A stretch of DNA of 52,664 bases from Pseudomonadota bacterium (GCA_016927275.1 JAFGMW010000097.1:1-52664), one strand, 5' to 3'. Positions 1 through 8,247 are shown, numbered from the stretch's first letter. The notes: generated by a model from the sequence alone, not told the origin. Translations and numbers: made by a program.

Positions 1-123
1 GATGCCGTGGACGTCGTAGGCGAGCCCCCGGTAGATCTCGGCCATGCCGCCCTGGGCGACCTTCTCCATGATGTAGTACTGGCCGATCGAGCCCTGCTGG
101 CCCTGCGGCGGCTTACCCGACAT
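1..123 (-). CDS. Serine/threonine protein kinase, N-terminal fragment
   Basis: Only the first 41 codons lie in the window; the gene runs off its left edge. The translation begins MSGKPPQGQQGSIGQYYIME and continues with a Gly-rich loop (VAQGGMAEIYRG, about residues 22-33). This is the phosphate-binding loop at the start of Hanks-type Ser/Thr kinases of the PknB/StkP kind, where the GGMAE core is common. A GGGAGG ribosome binding site lies a few bases upstream on the minus strand. The lysine, catalytic loop and any sensor domain are outside the window, so activity and substrate cannot be judged. Confidence 0.75.
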   Translation of the reverse strand, partial: MSGKPPQGQQGSIGQYYIMEKVAQGGMAEIYRGLAYDVHGI

Positions 124-206
124 CGCGCCTCCCGTATCCAATCAATCTAGCTGCAATTTTCGAGAAACGCAACCGCCCGTATGCGGCCCCGGGAGTGAGC
201 GGGCGC

Positions 207-237
207 AAAAAAGCGCCCCTCCGAAGATGGGCGCTTT
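207..237 (-). terminator. Rho-independent terminator after the lipoprotein gene
   Basis: AAAGCGCCC (210-218) pairs with GGGCGCTTT (229-237) around a 10-nt loop. Read on the minus strand the stem is followed by a run of T (complement of 207-212). It lies about 30 nt past the stop of the minus-strand lipoprotein gene and separates it from the kinase gene. Confidence 0.85.
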
Positions 238-266
238 GTGATGCGTGATCAGCGAAACGAGCCTGC

Positions 267-1055
267 CTACAGGTTCGACCAGTCGCAGAGGGCGTTGAAA
301 TTCTCATTCACGGTCTGGCCGTTGAACGTGCCGTTGATCGTCATCGAGAACAGGCCGCCGGTTTCCCAGTTGTCGGAGCAGTAGTCCATCGTCATCGTCG
401 TGCCTGCGCCGTAGGTGAAGGTGCCGCAGATATCGGTATAGGTGAAGCCGTCAGGACCGATCGTGAAAGCGTAGCTGAAGTAGTGATTTGCCGAGTCGGA
501 CGTGCACTGCGTGGTGGTCTCCGCGCAGAACCCCTCGCCGTCCACGCTGTTTTCATAGGTGCAGTCGTATTCCGTCTCCTTTGAGACGAGGGACTTCGCG
601 AAAACATCCTTTACGCTGGCGCTCGCGGTGTTGAAGAGGTTCGGGTTGACGGTGAAATTCCAGAGGAACGAGCCATCGATGAAGGTATCCGCATCAGGCC
701 TGAAGTCGGTGAACACGGCGTTGAAGCTGTAGGTATAGGTCTGATAATCGACCGTGCCTGTGAGGGTGGCCGTCCCGCCCATCTCCCCCGCGACAGTGCA
801 TGTCCATGTGCCTGCGGATTCGGTGCATGTGACAGAGGGATCCCCCGTCTTGACGACCTGCCCTGCAGCGCCGCCGCCGATCTGAGCGAGCATCGGCGTC
901 ATGAGTTCGAAGCTCTTGCTCATGACCTGATAGCTCGTCCCGGTCGCGACCGCCTCGGTCGTTCCTCCGCCGCCGCCGCCGTCGCTGCTCCCGCCGCACC
1001 CTGCGACGCCGATCGCGAGCAACGCTGCCACTGCCACTGCTGAGAACTTTTTCAT
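267..1055 (-). CDS. Secreted lipoprotein of unknown function
   Basis: 262 residues. The N-terminus is a classic lipoprotein signal peptide: Lys-Lys, a hydrophobic Ala/Val/Leu stretch and the lipobox VAGC with Cys20. A Gly/Ser linker (GGSSDGGGGGG) follows. The mature part is rich in Thr, Tyr, Phe and Asp, with several Cys in the second half (CTYENS, CAETTTQC, DICGTF, DYCSDNW), suggesting a disulphide-bonded beta-rich domain. A GGAAGGGA ribosome binding site precedes the ATG and a terminator follows the stop, so it is probably monocistronic. I do not recognise the family; outer-membrane location is inferred from the lipobox. Confidence 0.8.
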   Translation of the reverse strand: MKKFSAVAVAALLAIGVAGCGGSSDGGGGGGTTEAVATGTSYQVMSKSFELMTPMLAQIGGGAAGQVVKTGDPSVTCTESAGTWTCTVAGEMGGTATLTGTVDYQTYTYSFNAVFTDFRPDADTFIDGSFLWNFTVNPNLFNTASASVKDVFAKSLVSKETEYDCTYENSVDGEGFCAETTTQCTSDSANHYFSYAFTIGPDGFTYTDICGTFTYGAGTTMTMDYCSDNWETGGLFSMTINGTFNGQTVNENFNALCDWSNL

Positions 1056-1147
1056 CGGTCCCTTCCTTTCTGTTTTGAGTTCGTGCGGCGCCTATACACC
1101 CGCGGCTGCGGGCCGTCAAGTCTGCGCACGGATTTTGAGAGGCCAAA

Positions 1148-1176
1148 TTGACAACCTTTCGCAATTGGCATACCAA
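1148..1176 (+). promoter_or_regulatory. Possible promoter of the CoA-transferase operon
   Basis: TTGACA at 1148-1153, a 17-nt gap, then TACCAA at 1171-1176. The -35 is perfect but the -10 matches poorly. The position allows only a very short leader before the ATG at 1185. Confidence 0.35.
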
Positions 1177-1184
1177 GGGCATCC

Positions 1185-1880
1185 ATGAAGGATAAAATTT
1201 ATAAGAGCTGCTCGGAGGCGGTGGCGGACATCAAGGACGGCGCCACCGTCATGGTGGGCGGCTTCATAGGCCGCGGCGTGCCGTCGAACCTGCTCATCGC
1301 CCTGCGGGACAAAGGGGTGCGGGACATCACGCTCATCCGCAACGACACAGCAGGCAGCCGCACCAACCCGAACGACACCAACATACTCTTCGAAGCGGGG
1401 CTCGTGAAGAAGGTGATCACCTGCTTCGCGGTCTTCGGCTCGCCCAAGGAGGTGAGCGCTCTCGAGGCCAAGGTGCTCGAGGGCGTGACGGAGCTCGAGC
1501 TCTCCCCGCAGGGGACTCTCGCGGAGCGAATACGCGCCGGGGCAGGTGGCATAGGAGGGTTCTACACGCCGGTCGGGGTCGGCACCGCCGCTGCCGAAGG
1601 CAAGGAGGTGCGGGTCATCGACGGCCGCGAGATGGTGCTCGAGACCGCGCTCCACGCCGACTTCGCGCTGGTGAAGGCGCACCGCGCCGACCGCATGGGC
1701 AACCTCGTGTACAGAAAGACCGCGCGCAATTTCAATCCGATCATGGCCGCTGCGGCGAGGGTCACGATCGCGGAGGCGGAGATACTCGAGGAGATAGGGG
1801 ACATCGATCCCGACCACGTGATGACGCCCGCGATATTCGTGGACAGGATAGTCGTCGTTCCGAAGAGGGGTGCGAGATGA
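1185..1880 (+). CDS. scoA: CoA-transferase subunit A (3-oxoacid/acetate type)
   Basis: 231 residues, the usual size for the alpha subunit of family I CoA-transferases (ScoA, AtoD). The N-terminal GATVMVGGFIGRGVPSNLL is the family's Gly-rich signature, and GGIGGFYTPVGVGT matches the conserved TPTGVGT region. With subunit B it moves CoA between acyl-CoA and a free acid, typically succinyl-CoA or acetyl-CoA with acetoacetate. Its stop overlaps the start of subunit B (ATGA at 1877-1880), so the two are translationally coupled. The exact substrate pair cannot be read from sequence; AtoD, CtfA or a butyrate/acetate enzyme are alternatives. Confidence 0.88.
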   Translation: MKDKIYKSCSEAVADIKDGATVMVGGFIGRGVPSNLLIALRDKGVRDITLIRNDTAGSRTNPNDTNILFEAGLVKKVITCFAVFGSPKEVSALEAKVLEGVTELELSPQGTLAERIRAGAGGIGGFYTPVGVGTAAAEGKEVRVIDGREMVLETALHADFALVKAHRADRMGNLVYRKTARNFNPIMAAAARVTIAEAEILEEIGDIDPDHVMTPAIFVDRIVVVPKRGAR

Positions 1881-2545
1881 CCAAGGCGCCGCTCAGCAGG
1901 GAGCAGATGGCCACCAGGGTCGCAATGGAACTCGAGGACGGGTTCTACGTGAACCTGGGCATCGGAATGCCCATGCTCGTGGCCACCCACATCCCGCCGG
2001 GACGCACGGTCTATTTTCAGGCCGAGAACGGCGTGCTCGGCTGCGGGCCGCATGCTAAGGCAGGCGAGGAGGACATAGACCTCTCCAACGCGGGGGACGA
2101 GAACATCACCGTGATCCCGGGCGCAGCGTTCTTCGACAGCGGGCTCTCGTTCGACATGATAAGGGGCGGCCACCTGGACGTGACCGTGCTCGGCGGGTTT
2201 CAGGTCGCCCAAAACGGCGATCTGGCCAACTGGAAGCTGCCGGCCAGAAAGGTCGGCAGCTACGGCGGGGCCATGGACCTGGCCACCGGCGCGAAGAAGG
2301 TGATCGTGCTCATGCAGCACGTGACAAAGGAGGGCGGGGCGAGGGTCGTGAAGGAGTGCACATACCCGCTCACCTGCAGGGAGTGCGTGGACATGGTGGT
2401 CACCGACATCGCGGTCATTGACGTCACGCCGAAGGGGCTCATCCTCCGCGAGGTGGCCCCGGGATGGACCCCGCAGGATGTGCAGAGGGTCACCGAACCC
2501 AGGTTAATTATCGATAATGTTCAACAATATAAGCTTCATATTTAA
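1877..2545 (+). CDS. scoB: CoA-transferase subunit B (3-oxoacid/acetate type)
   Basis: 222 residues, the beta subunit. It has NLGIGMPMLVATHIP and the ENGVLGCGP motif at about residues 54-62, whose Glu is the residue that forms the acyl-glutamyl/CoA-thioester intermediate in this family. GGHLDVTVLGGFQV and KKVIVLMQH are also typical. It starts inside the stop of subunit A. The thiolase at 31333-32511 would supply or consume acetoacetyl-CoA in the same pathway, though it is 29 kb away. The last codons and the bases after the stop are AT-rich compared with the rest of the gene. Confidence 0.9.
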   Translation: MTKAPLSREQMATRVAMELEDGFYVNLGIGMPMLVATHIPPGRTVYFQAENGVLGCGPHAKAGEEDIDLSNAGDENITVIPGAAFFDSGLSFDMIRGGHLDVTVLGGFQVAQNGDLANWKLPARKVGSYGGAMDLATGAKKVIVLMQHVTKEGGARVVKECTYPLTCRECVDMVVTDIAVIDVTPKGLILREVAPGWTPQDVQRVTEPRLIIDNVQQYKLHI

Positions 2546-2609
2546 ACTGTTACTTTATGTCGTTTTGAATCCCTTCACGCCCCCGGGGGGGATGAGCGGG
2601 AGGTGAGCC

Positions 2610-3686
2610 ATGGCAGAGCAGTCCAGCCAGGAAAAGACCGAGGAGGCCACTCCAAAGCGCCTGCGGGACGCGCGAAAGAAGGGGCAGGTCGCGCGCTCCC
2701 GCGACCTCAACACCATAGTCATCCTCATCGCCGCCTTCGCGCTCATCCTGTTCATGCGCGGATTCATAGGCGAGGAGCTCAAGAGCCTTTTGCAGTCCAA
2801 CATCGACATAGTGGGCAGGAAAGATATCACCTTCGAGCTCATGGCGCTCGAGGGGCAGCGCAACTTCATGACGCTGGTGAGGATCCTGGGGCCGTTTTTG
2901 GCTGCGATCACCTTCATCGCGGTCGCGGTGGGATTTCTGCAGACCGGCGCCATCTTCTCAACGGAGCCGATGAAGCCGCAGATGAAGCGGATGAACGCGG
3001 TCCAGAATCTCAAGAACATGTTCAAGGTGAAGACCCTCATCGAGCTCGTGAAGAACGTCGCAAAGATCACGCTGATCTTCTTCCTGGCATATCTCGTCAT
3101 CGCCGACAGCTTGAGGGAGGTGGTCTCGACGGTGGGGGCGGAACCGGACGCCTCCGCGAAACTCGCCGGGAGCCTCGTGGTCTCGTTTCTGATCAAGGTC
3201 TTCGTGGTCTTCATCATAATAGCCTTCATCGACTTCGCGGTTCAGCGCTGGGAGTACAGAAAGCAGCTGCGCATGTCCAAGGACGAGGTCAAGCGCGAGT
3301 ACAAGCAGGACGAGGGGGACCCTCTCATCAAGAGCATGCGCCGCCACCTCCACCAGGAGCTGGCCATGGGCGACACCCGCCAGGCTGTGAAGTCGGCCGA
3401 TGCTGTCATCACAAACCCCACCGAGCTCGCGGTGGCGGTGAAGTACGACGACAGGGAGATGGTGGCCCCGCAGGTCATGGCAAAGGGGCAAAGGCTCTTC
3501 GCCCAGTCGATCCGCGAGATGGCGGAGGAGTTCGGCATCCCGATCGTGCAGAACCCGCCTCTGGCATGGACGCTCATCGAGCTGGACGTCGGCGACGAGA
3601 TCCCGGAGGAGCTCTACGCCGCGGTCGCCGAGGTCCTGGTGTATGTGTACAAGCTCAAGCAGCAGCAGGAGAAAGAGATAATATAG
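2610..3686 (+). CDS. FlhB/SctU family type III export switch protein
   Basis: 358 residues, normal for FlhB or SctU (YscU). It begins with the family's cytoplasmic start (EKTEEATPKRLRDARKKGQV), followed by about four hydrophobic segments (near residues 35-50, 88-112, 143-163 and 188-210). A cytoplasmic domain carries the autocleavage site N269-P270-T271, here followed by Glu272 where His is usual. The protein sits in the export gate of flagella or injectisomes and switches substrate class after self-cleavage. A strong GGGAGGTGA precedes the ATG. No other flagellar or secretion gene is in the window, so flhB and sctU cannot be separated by context. Confidence 0.9.
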   Translation: MAEQSSQEKTEEATPKRLRDARKKGQVARSRDLNTIVILIAAFALILFMRGFIGEELKSLLQSNIDIVGRKDITFELMALEGQRNFMTLVRILGPFLAAITFIAVAVGFLQTGAIFSTEPMKPQMKRMNAVQNLKNMFKVKTLIELVKNVAKITLIFFLAYLVIADSLREVVSTVGAEPDASAKLAGSLVVSFLIKVFVVFIIIAFIDFAVQRWEYRKQLRMSKDEVKREYKQDEGDPLIKSMRRHLHQELAMGDTRQAVKSADAVITNPTELAVAVKYDDREMVAPQVMAKGQRLFAQSIREMAEEFGIPIVQNPPLAWTLIELDVGDEIPEELYAAVAEVLVYVYKLKQQQEKEII

Positions 3687-3778
3687 CCCTGCTATGAGGC
3701 CCTGCCTTTTTTGTTGCCTCCAATCTCCTCATGCGCTAGGAACGTCGGATAATCAGCAGTTTGGACAGGAGCACTATA

Positions 3779-5023
3779 ATGACAAGCTCGATGAGCACCT
3801 TTCCGCAGTTCCACCTGGCGCTGACGGGGCTGGCAAACCACCCGTCGATCGGCGTGGTGCCGCTGGGGCTCGAATCGGACGGGTCGTTTAGATTCGGCCC
3901 GCTGGATGCGGCCATGCCGAGAATAGCTCCCATGCTCAACGTCGACCGGTCGAGGGACAGCGGGGCCGATCCCGAGATCGAGCGCCTGTTCAAGGCTTCC
4001 AGGGACAACGATCTCTTCGAAAAACTCGCGGTCCTGCGCAGCATCTTCGACAACAGGATGAACCTCATGATGCCCGTCGAATATGTGCAGGCGGCAGGGC
4101 TCGATCGCATGGTAGAACAGGTGGCCGGGACCCTTCGGCCCGAGAGGGAGGAGGGGGGCGTCTTCGACATAGAGGGAGCCGCCCGCGAGGAGGGCCCCTT
4201 CCCTGATTCGCAATTCAATCCCTCTCTGGAATTCTCGAGGCTCACGGTCGGGGACGTTGCGGGGAGGCTCTCGACAATCGCTTTTCTCGAGGGAGGGGGC
4301 TATTGCCACGCCGATCTTGCGGAGGCGCTGCTCACCAGGGGGCAGGCGCTGGCCCGTGAGGTCTCCGAGCTCGTGCTGAACGATCGGCCCGATGATGAAG
4401 CCGCGGGGGACCCGACGGAGATCATGTTCGCGGCGGGCGTGCTCTACGCCAATATGAAGGCCCGCTGGGCGCTCAGCATGGCGGAGCAGGCCTTCTCCGC
4501 GGCTGCGGTCGAGTTCCTTCAGTTCCCGATCCCCGACAACATCTCGGCAGCCATGCTATACGAACTCAAGGCCGACCTGCGCGACCGCCGCGAAGGCGGC
4601 GGGAAGAAATCGAACCCCATAAGGTCCATGGCCGCAGGCCAGTGGCTGGCCTCCCTTGTCTTCAACAGGGACAGCGAGAGTTGGAACATACGCGTGTTTC
4701 GCGGGCTGGCCAACGCCTGGCTCGCCGGCAGGAGGGACCTCTACAGCGAGCTCGCCCATGTACCGGTGAAGAGAGCCATCGAGGAGACCGACCCTCTGAC
4801 GCAGGCCGGATTCCTCATCCGCTCCGTCTGGGGGTTTTCGGATCACTTGAGGGTTGCGGGCGTCGAAGATCCTGGCATTTCGTTCTGGACCATGGCCCTG
4901 GGCAGGCTCGGCGCGGTCTCGATGCGCCTGGAGGAGGCGGGTGACGCAGAGGTCCTCGAAATCGTCGAACCGCTCGTCGATGCGGCGCTCCGCTTTATCT
5001 CTGTTCGCCCCGATCGAGGATGA
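3779..5023 (+). CDS. Hypothetical protein, 414 residues
   Basis: An ATG at 3779 with AGGAG seven bases upstream is a better start than the in-frame TTG at 3761. There is no signal peptide and no clear membrane segment. The protein is mostly helical, with Leu/Ala-rich stretches in the C-terminal two thirds (EIMFAAGVLYANMKARWALS, NPIRSMAAGQWLASLVF, FRGLANAWLAGRRDLYSEL). It follows the FlhB/SctU gene by about 90 nt on the same strand, so a role linked to export is possible, but I recognise no family. Its last 29 bases overlap the convergent methyltransferase gene on the other strand. Confidence 0.7.
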   Translation: MTSSMSTFPQFHLALTGLANHPSIGVVPLGLESDGSFRFGPLDAAMPRIAPMLNVDRSRDSGADPEIERLFKASRDNDLFEKLAVLRSIFDNRMNLMMPVEYVQAAGLDRMVEQVAGTLRPEREEGGVFDIEGAAREEGPFPDSQFNPSLEFSRLTVGDVAGRLSTIAFLEGGGYCHADLAEALLTRGQALAREVSELVLNDRPDDEAAGDPTEIMFAAGVLYANMKARWALSMAEQAFSAAAVEFLQFPIPDNISAAMLYELKADLRDRREGGGKKSNPIRSMAAGQWLASLVFNRDSESWNIRVFRGLANAWLAGRRDLYSELAHVPVKRAIEETDPLTQAGFLIRSVWGFSDHLRVAGVEDPGISFWTMALGRLGAVSMRLEEAGDAEVLEIVEPLVDAALRFISVRPDRG

Positions 5024-5729
5024 TGCCCTGCATGGGCACGAACACCGCGGGCATGAGCTTCGCCCTCTCCACTAGCTTCCCGCCCTTTTTCTCGAAGAGC
5101 ACCAGCAGCTGAAACTTCTCTGTGCCGCCCATGGGAAGGACTATGCGTCCGCCCTCGGCGAGCTGCTCCTCCAGCGGCTTCGGCACCCTGTTGGGGCTCG
5201 CGGTCATGACGATCGCGTCGAAGGGGGCGTGCTCGGGCCACCCTATAAATCCATCGCCGGTCTTCACGATTATGTTGTCATAGCCGAGCCTCGCTATGTG
5301 GCCGCGGGCCATGTCCGCTATCTCCGGCACTATCTCGATGGTGTAGACCTCCTTCGCGATCTGGGCGATGAGAGAGGCGAGGTAGCCCGAACCGGTCCCG
5401 ACCTCCAGCACCCTGCTCGCGGGCCTGATGTTCAGCGCGTGGATCATGAGGGCGTTCTCGTAGGGGCGGTCGAGCGACTGCTCGTATCCGATCGGCGCCT
5501 CGTTGTCCTCGTAGGCGCGTTCCTTGTAGGGGGCGATCACGAACTCCTCCCGCGGCACCGCCAGAAACGCCCTGATTATTTCGGAGCCGGTGATCCCGCG
5601 CCCCTCGATCTGCGTCCGCACCATCTCCCTTCGCTTCTCCTCGAACGTCTGAGGCCTGCGCGAGCAGGAAGAAGACAGGAGGGCCAACAATATGACTGCA
5701 GATAACGCTATTGTGGAGCGGCATCCCAT
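4995..5729 (-). CDS. Protein-L-isoaspartate O-methyltransferase-like lipoprotein
   Basis: 244 residues. The body matches the Pcm family: ATP-independent methyl transfer from SAM to damaged L-isoaspartyl residues. MVRTQIEGRGI and VPREEFV come first, then the SAM loop VLEVGTGSGYLASL, and FDAIVMTASPNRVPKPLEEQ further on. Unlike cytosolic Pcm it has a signal peptide with a possible lipobox (SSSC, Cys22), so it appears to be exported and perhaps lipid-anchored. A second, cytosolic copy lies at 9057-9752. How SAM would reach an exported enzyme is unclear. It is the last gene of the minus-strand unit purM-purN-OMP-PCMT and overlaps the 3' end of the plus-strand gene before it. Confidence 0.85.
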   Translation of the reverse strand: MGCRSTIALSAVILLALLSSSCSRRPQTFEEKRREMVRTQIEGRGITGSEIIRAFLAVPREEFVIAPYKERAYEDNEAPIGYEQSLDRPYENALMIHALNIRPASRVLEVGTGSGYLASLIAQIAKEVYTIEIVPEIADMARGHIARLGYDNIIVKTGDGFIGWPEHAPFDAIVMTASPNRVPKPLEEQLAEGGRIVLPMGGTEKFQLLVLFEKKGGKLVERAKLMPAVFVPMQGIILDRGEQR

Positions 5730-5739
5730 TTTTTATCCA

Positions 5740-5766
5740 CCTCAACCTAAACCTAAACCTCAACCT
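5740..5766 (-). repeat. Degenerate hexamer tandem repeat (TTGAGG unit)
   Basis: On the plus strand the units read CCTCAA-CCTAAA-CCTAAA-CCTCAA-CCTTCT. The stretch fills much of the 53-nt gap between two minus-strand genes and ends about 10 nt before the ATG of the PCMT lipoprotein. The same unit (TTGAGG/GGTTGA) recurs at 9747-9764, beside the other pcm gene. Confidence 0.8.
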
Positions 5767-5782
5767 TCTCTCATTTCACCCG

Positions 5783-6364
5783 TCAAAAATGATACGCCAC
5801 GTTCGCGAGCATCGAGAACGGGAAGAGGGCGGTGCCGTTGTTCCCGCCGCTTGTGGAGTCGATGAGCCCTATGGAGCGGAAGATGAACTGGAGCCCGAGC
5901 GACCACTTCTCAGTGAGGTAGAAGTCGGTGCCGAGCCCTATGTCCGCGCCTATGCCCACGGCCCACGTCCCGTTGTCCTGCGACCCCTCGGTCACCGCGT
6001 ACACGCCCAGGCCGATGAGGCCGTAGGGGTCCCAGCGCGAAGGCTCGTTGAAGAGGTAGAACTTCAGGTCGAAGGTGGGGATGCCCAGGAACTCGATGCC
6101 CCCGTCGCCTGCCGATCGGCCGGTGCCGTCCTGGGTGGTGACGATCACGCCGACCTGTGTGGAGAACTGCGGCGACCAGCGGTAGTCGAAGAAGAGATAG
6201 CCGCCGATTCCCGGGTCCAGCTCGGGGCTTGAGTCCACGACGTAGATGTTGCCCGCGGGCCCGAGTCCCACCGTGAAGTTGCCGGCGCTGTTGCTCTGCG
6301 CCCCGGCCGTGAGGGCGAATGCGGAAATGAGCGCGGCCATCGCGAATGCGGCGAGTCTCTTCAT
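5783..6364 (-). CDS. Small outer-membrane beta-barrel protein
   Basis: 193 residues with a cleavable signal peptide (MKRLAAFAMAALISAFALTAGA, cut near AGA/Q). The rest alternates polar and aromatic or hydrophobic residues as in a small OmpA/OmpW-like barrel (VGLGPAGNIYVVDSS, YLFFDYRWSPQFSTQVGV, WSLGLQFIFRSIGL). It ends in the terminal Phe expected for BamA-dependent insertion (NVAYHF). AGGGGGAT precedes the ATG. It lies only 29 nt after purN on the same strand, so it may be co-transcribed with the purine genes. Function beyond barrel structure is unknown. Confidence 0.82.
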   Translation of the reverse strand: MKRLAAFAMAALISAFALTAGAQSNSAGNFTVGLGPAGNIYVVDSSPELDPGIGGYLFFDYRWSPQFSTQVGVIVTTQDGTGRSAGDGGIEFLGIPTFDLKFYLFNEPSRWDPYGLIGLGVYAVTEGSQDNGTWAVGIGADIGLGTDFYLTEKWSLGLQFIFRSIGLIDSTSGGNNGTALFPFSMLANVAYHF

Positions 6365-6393
6365 CGTAAATCCCCCTGTGTCCCTGTTTGAGT

Positions 6394-7020
6394 TTACTCC
6401 CTGATAATCACTATCCTGCCTTCGACTGTCAACCTCCCCTCCGCGAAGAGCCTTATCGCGAGGGGGTAGAGCCTGTGCTCCTCGGCGAGGATCCTCTCCC
6501 TCAGCGAGTCGACCGTGTCGCCCTCGTGCACCTCGACCGCCCTCTGAGCGATGATCGGGCCGTGGTCGGCCAGCGCGTCCACGAAGTGGACCGTGCAGCC
6601 GGCGACCTTCACCCCGTATTCCAGCGCCTGCCGCTGCCCCTCGAGTCCCGGGAAAGAGGGGAGGAGCGCCGGGTGGATGTTCATGACCCTCATCGGATAG
6701 GCGTCAAGCACCGTGCTGCCCACGATGCGCATGTAGCCGGCGAGGCATACGAGCTCCGCACCGTGCTCCCTGAGCAGCTCCACGATCCTCTCCTCGAACT
6801 CGCGCTTAGAGGCGAAGTCGCCCCTCTTCACCGCGTGGGCCGATATCCCGTGCCTCGCGGCCCGATTGAGCGCGTGCGCCTCCGGAACGTCGCTTATGAC
6901 CGCGGTCACGCGTGCCGGGATCCTGCCGGATTCGCACGAGTCGATGATCGACTGGAGGTTGGTGCCGCTCCCCGAGGCGAGCACTGCTATCGACAGCGGT
7001 CTGTCCCCCCTGTTCCCCAT
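6394..7020 (-). CDS. purN: Phosphoribosylglycinamide formyltransferase (PurN)
   Basis: 208 residues, typical for the formyl-THF-dependent GAR transformylase of purine synthesis. It shows the N-terminal IAVLASGSGTNLQSIID, the catalytic NIHPALLPSFPG (Asn, His) and HFVDALADHGPII with the catalytic Asp. The ATG follows directly on the TAG stop of purM, so both are made from one message. The pair carries out two steps of IMP synthesis (GAR to FGAR, FGAM to AIR). No missing residues were seen. Confidence 0.96.
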   Translation of the reverse strand: MGNRGDRPLSIAVLASGSGTNLQSIIDSCESGRIPARVTAVISDVPEAHALNRAARHGISAHAVKRGDFASKREFEERIVELLREHGAELVCLAGYMRIVGSTVLDAYPMRVMNIHPALLPSFPGLEGQRQALEYGVKVAGCTVHFVDALADHGPIIAQRAVEVHEGDTVDSLRERILAEEHRLYPLAIRLFAEGRLTVEGRIVIIRE

Positions 7021-8055
7021 CTATCCCACCGTGACCTGGGGCTCGCCGCCCCTGCGTTTGGCTATGCTGCCGATCTTGAAGGCCTCAAAGCCCGCGATCC
7101 GTGCGCTGTCGATGACTCCCGGGAGCTGGTCCGCGGGGATGACGAGGACCATGCCGACCCCGCAGTTGAATACGCGCAGCATCTCCTCGTCTTCGATGCC
7201 CCCGTTGGTCTGGAAGAAGCGGAAGATCTCGGGGATCATCCAGGCCTTTCTGTCGATCTCGGCCCTTACCCCGGCAGGCAGTATGCGTGGGATGTTGTCC
7301 CAGAAGCCGCCCCCGGTTATGTGCGCGACCCCCTTGAGCTCGAAGGAGCGCGCGAGCTGAGCGACGAGCGGGCTGTAGAGCGCGGTAGGGGTCAGCAGCG
7401 CCTCGCCCAGCGGCCGCTCGAGGCCGTCGTAGACGCGGCCGAGGTCGAGCTTCGCCTCCCGGACGATCCTGCGCACCAGAGAGAACCCGTTGCTGTGGAA
7501 GCCGGTGGAAGCGACGCCCACTATCGAGTTGCCTATGCCGATTGAGCTGCCGTCTATGATCCTCGAGCGCTCCGCCGCGCCGACCGCGAACCCCGCCAGG
7601 TCGAAGTCCCCCTCGGCGTACATGTCGGGCATCTCCGCGGTCTCGCCGCCGATGAGGGCGCAGCCGGTCTTTTTGCACGCCTCCGCGATCCCCTTGACGA
7701 TCTCCGAGTGGCGCTCCGGCATGAGCCTCGAGGTGGCGAAATAGTCGAGGAAGAAGAGCGGCTCAGCCCCGCTGCACGCTATGTCGTTGACGCACATGGC
7801 CACGAGGTCGATGCCGATGGTGTCGAAGCGGTTCATCTCGATGGCGATGCGCAGCTTCGTGCCCACGCCGTCGGTGCCCGAGACCAGGACCGGATCCTCG
7901 AGCCCCAGCTCGCAGAGCGAGAAGAGGCCGCCGTATCCGCCGAGGTCCGAGACCACTCCGCGGCGATGGGTCGCCTTGACCATCGGCCTGATCATCTCGA
8001 CGAACCGGTTGCCCGCGTCTATGTCCACGCCCGCCTTCTTGTATTGTTCGCTCAT
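7021..8055 (-). CDS. purM: Phosphoribosylformylglycinamidine cyclo-ligase (PurM)
   Basis: 344 residues from the ATG at 8055 (MSEQYKKAGVDIDAGN), which matches the usual PurM start; an upstream in-frame ATG at 8199 would add repeat-encoded residues and is unlikely. Motifs are the ATP-binding SGTDGVGTKLRIA, GLVAMCVNDI-type metal region (DLVAMCVNDIACSGAEPLFF), CALIGGETAEMPDMY and HITGGGFWDNIPRI. It makes AIR from FGAM with ATP. It heads the purM-purN unit. No clear ribosome binding site precedes the chosen ATG. Confidence 0.95.
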   Translation of the reverse strand: MSEQYKKAGVDIDAGNRFVEMIRPMVKATHRRGVVSDLGGYGGLFSLCELGLEDPVLVSGTDGVGTKLRIAIEMNRFDTIGIDLVAMCVNDIACSGAEPLFFLDYFATSRLMPERHSEIVKGIAEACKKTGCALIGGETAEMPDMYAEGDFDLAGFAVGAAERSRIIDGSSIGIGNSIVGVASTGFHSNGFSLVRRIVREAKLDLGRVYDGLERPLGEALLTPTALYSPLVAQLARSFELKGVAHITGGGFWDNIPRILPAGVRAEIDRKAWMIPEIFRFFQTNGGIEDEEMLRVFNCGVGMVLVIPADQLPGVIDSARIAGFEAFKIGSIAKRRGGEPQVTVG

Positions 8056-8102
8056 AATGAAGATGGCGATTAACAACGCCGTGCACAAAATGCAAGAAGG
8101 AC

Positions 8103-8174
8103 GGGAACCGGGAACCGGCACATGTTCTTCCAGGTCCCTGGTTCCGGGTCCCTGGTCCCGAGTTCCGGGTCCCG
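8103..8174. repeat. Heptamer tandem repeat (GGTCCCG unit) with inverted copies
   Basis: Six 7-nt units run at 8133-8174: GGTCCCT, GGTTCCG, GGTCCCT, GGTCCCG, AGTTCCG, GGTCCCG. Two units in the opposite orientation (GGGAACC twice) lie at about 8103-8116, so the whole can fold back. It sits in the divergent purM/surE region just before the surE promoter. The same unit recurs at 31281-31315. Confidence 0.85.
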
Positions 8175-8190
8175 AAAGGGGTGGTTTCCC

Positions 8191-8219
8191 TTGACACATG
8201 ACGATCTATACCTTAAATA
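8191..8219 (+). promoter_or_regulatory. Sigma-70-type promoter for surE-pcm
   Basis: TTGACA (8191-8196), a 17-nt gap and TAAATA (8214-8219). The -35 is perfect and the -10 close to consensus. The surE ATG at 8248 is 28 nt further on, so the leader would be short and AT-rich. Confidence 0.7.
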
Positions 8220-8247
8220 TCGAATAATATTAATAAATTAGCTCGCC

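Noticed and set aside
5740-5766. Telomere-like repeat suggesting a chromosome end
   Set aside because: Only four or five degenerate units inside an operon; a matching short array occurs 4 kb away in another gap.
8056-8199. Longer purM starting at 8199
   Set aside because: The extra residues are encoded by the heptamer repeat (GPGTRDQGPGTRD) and do not match PurM; the ATG at 8055 gives the family's normal start.
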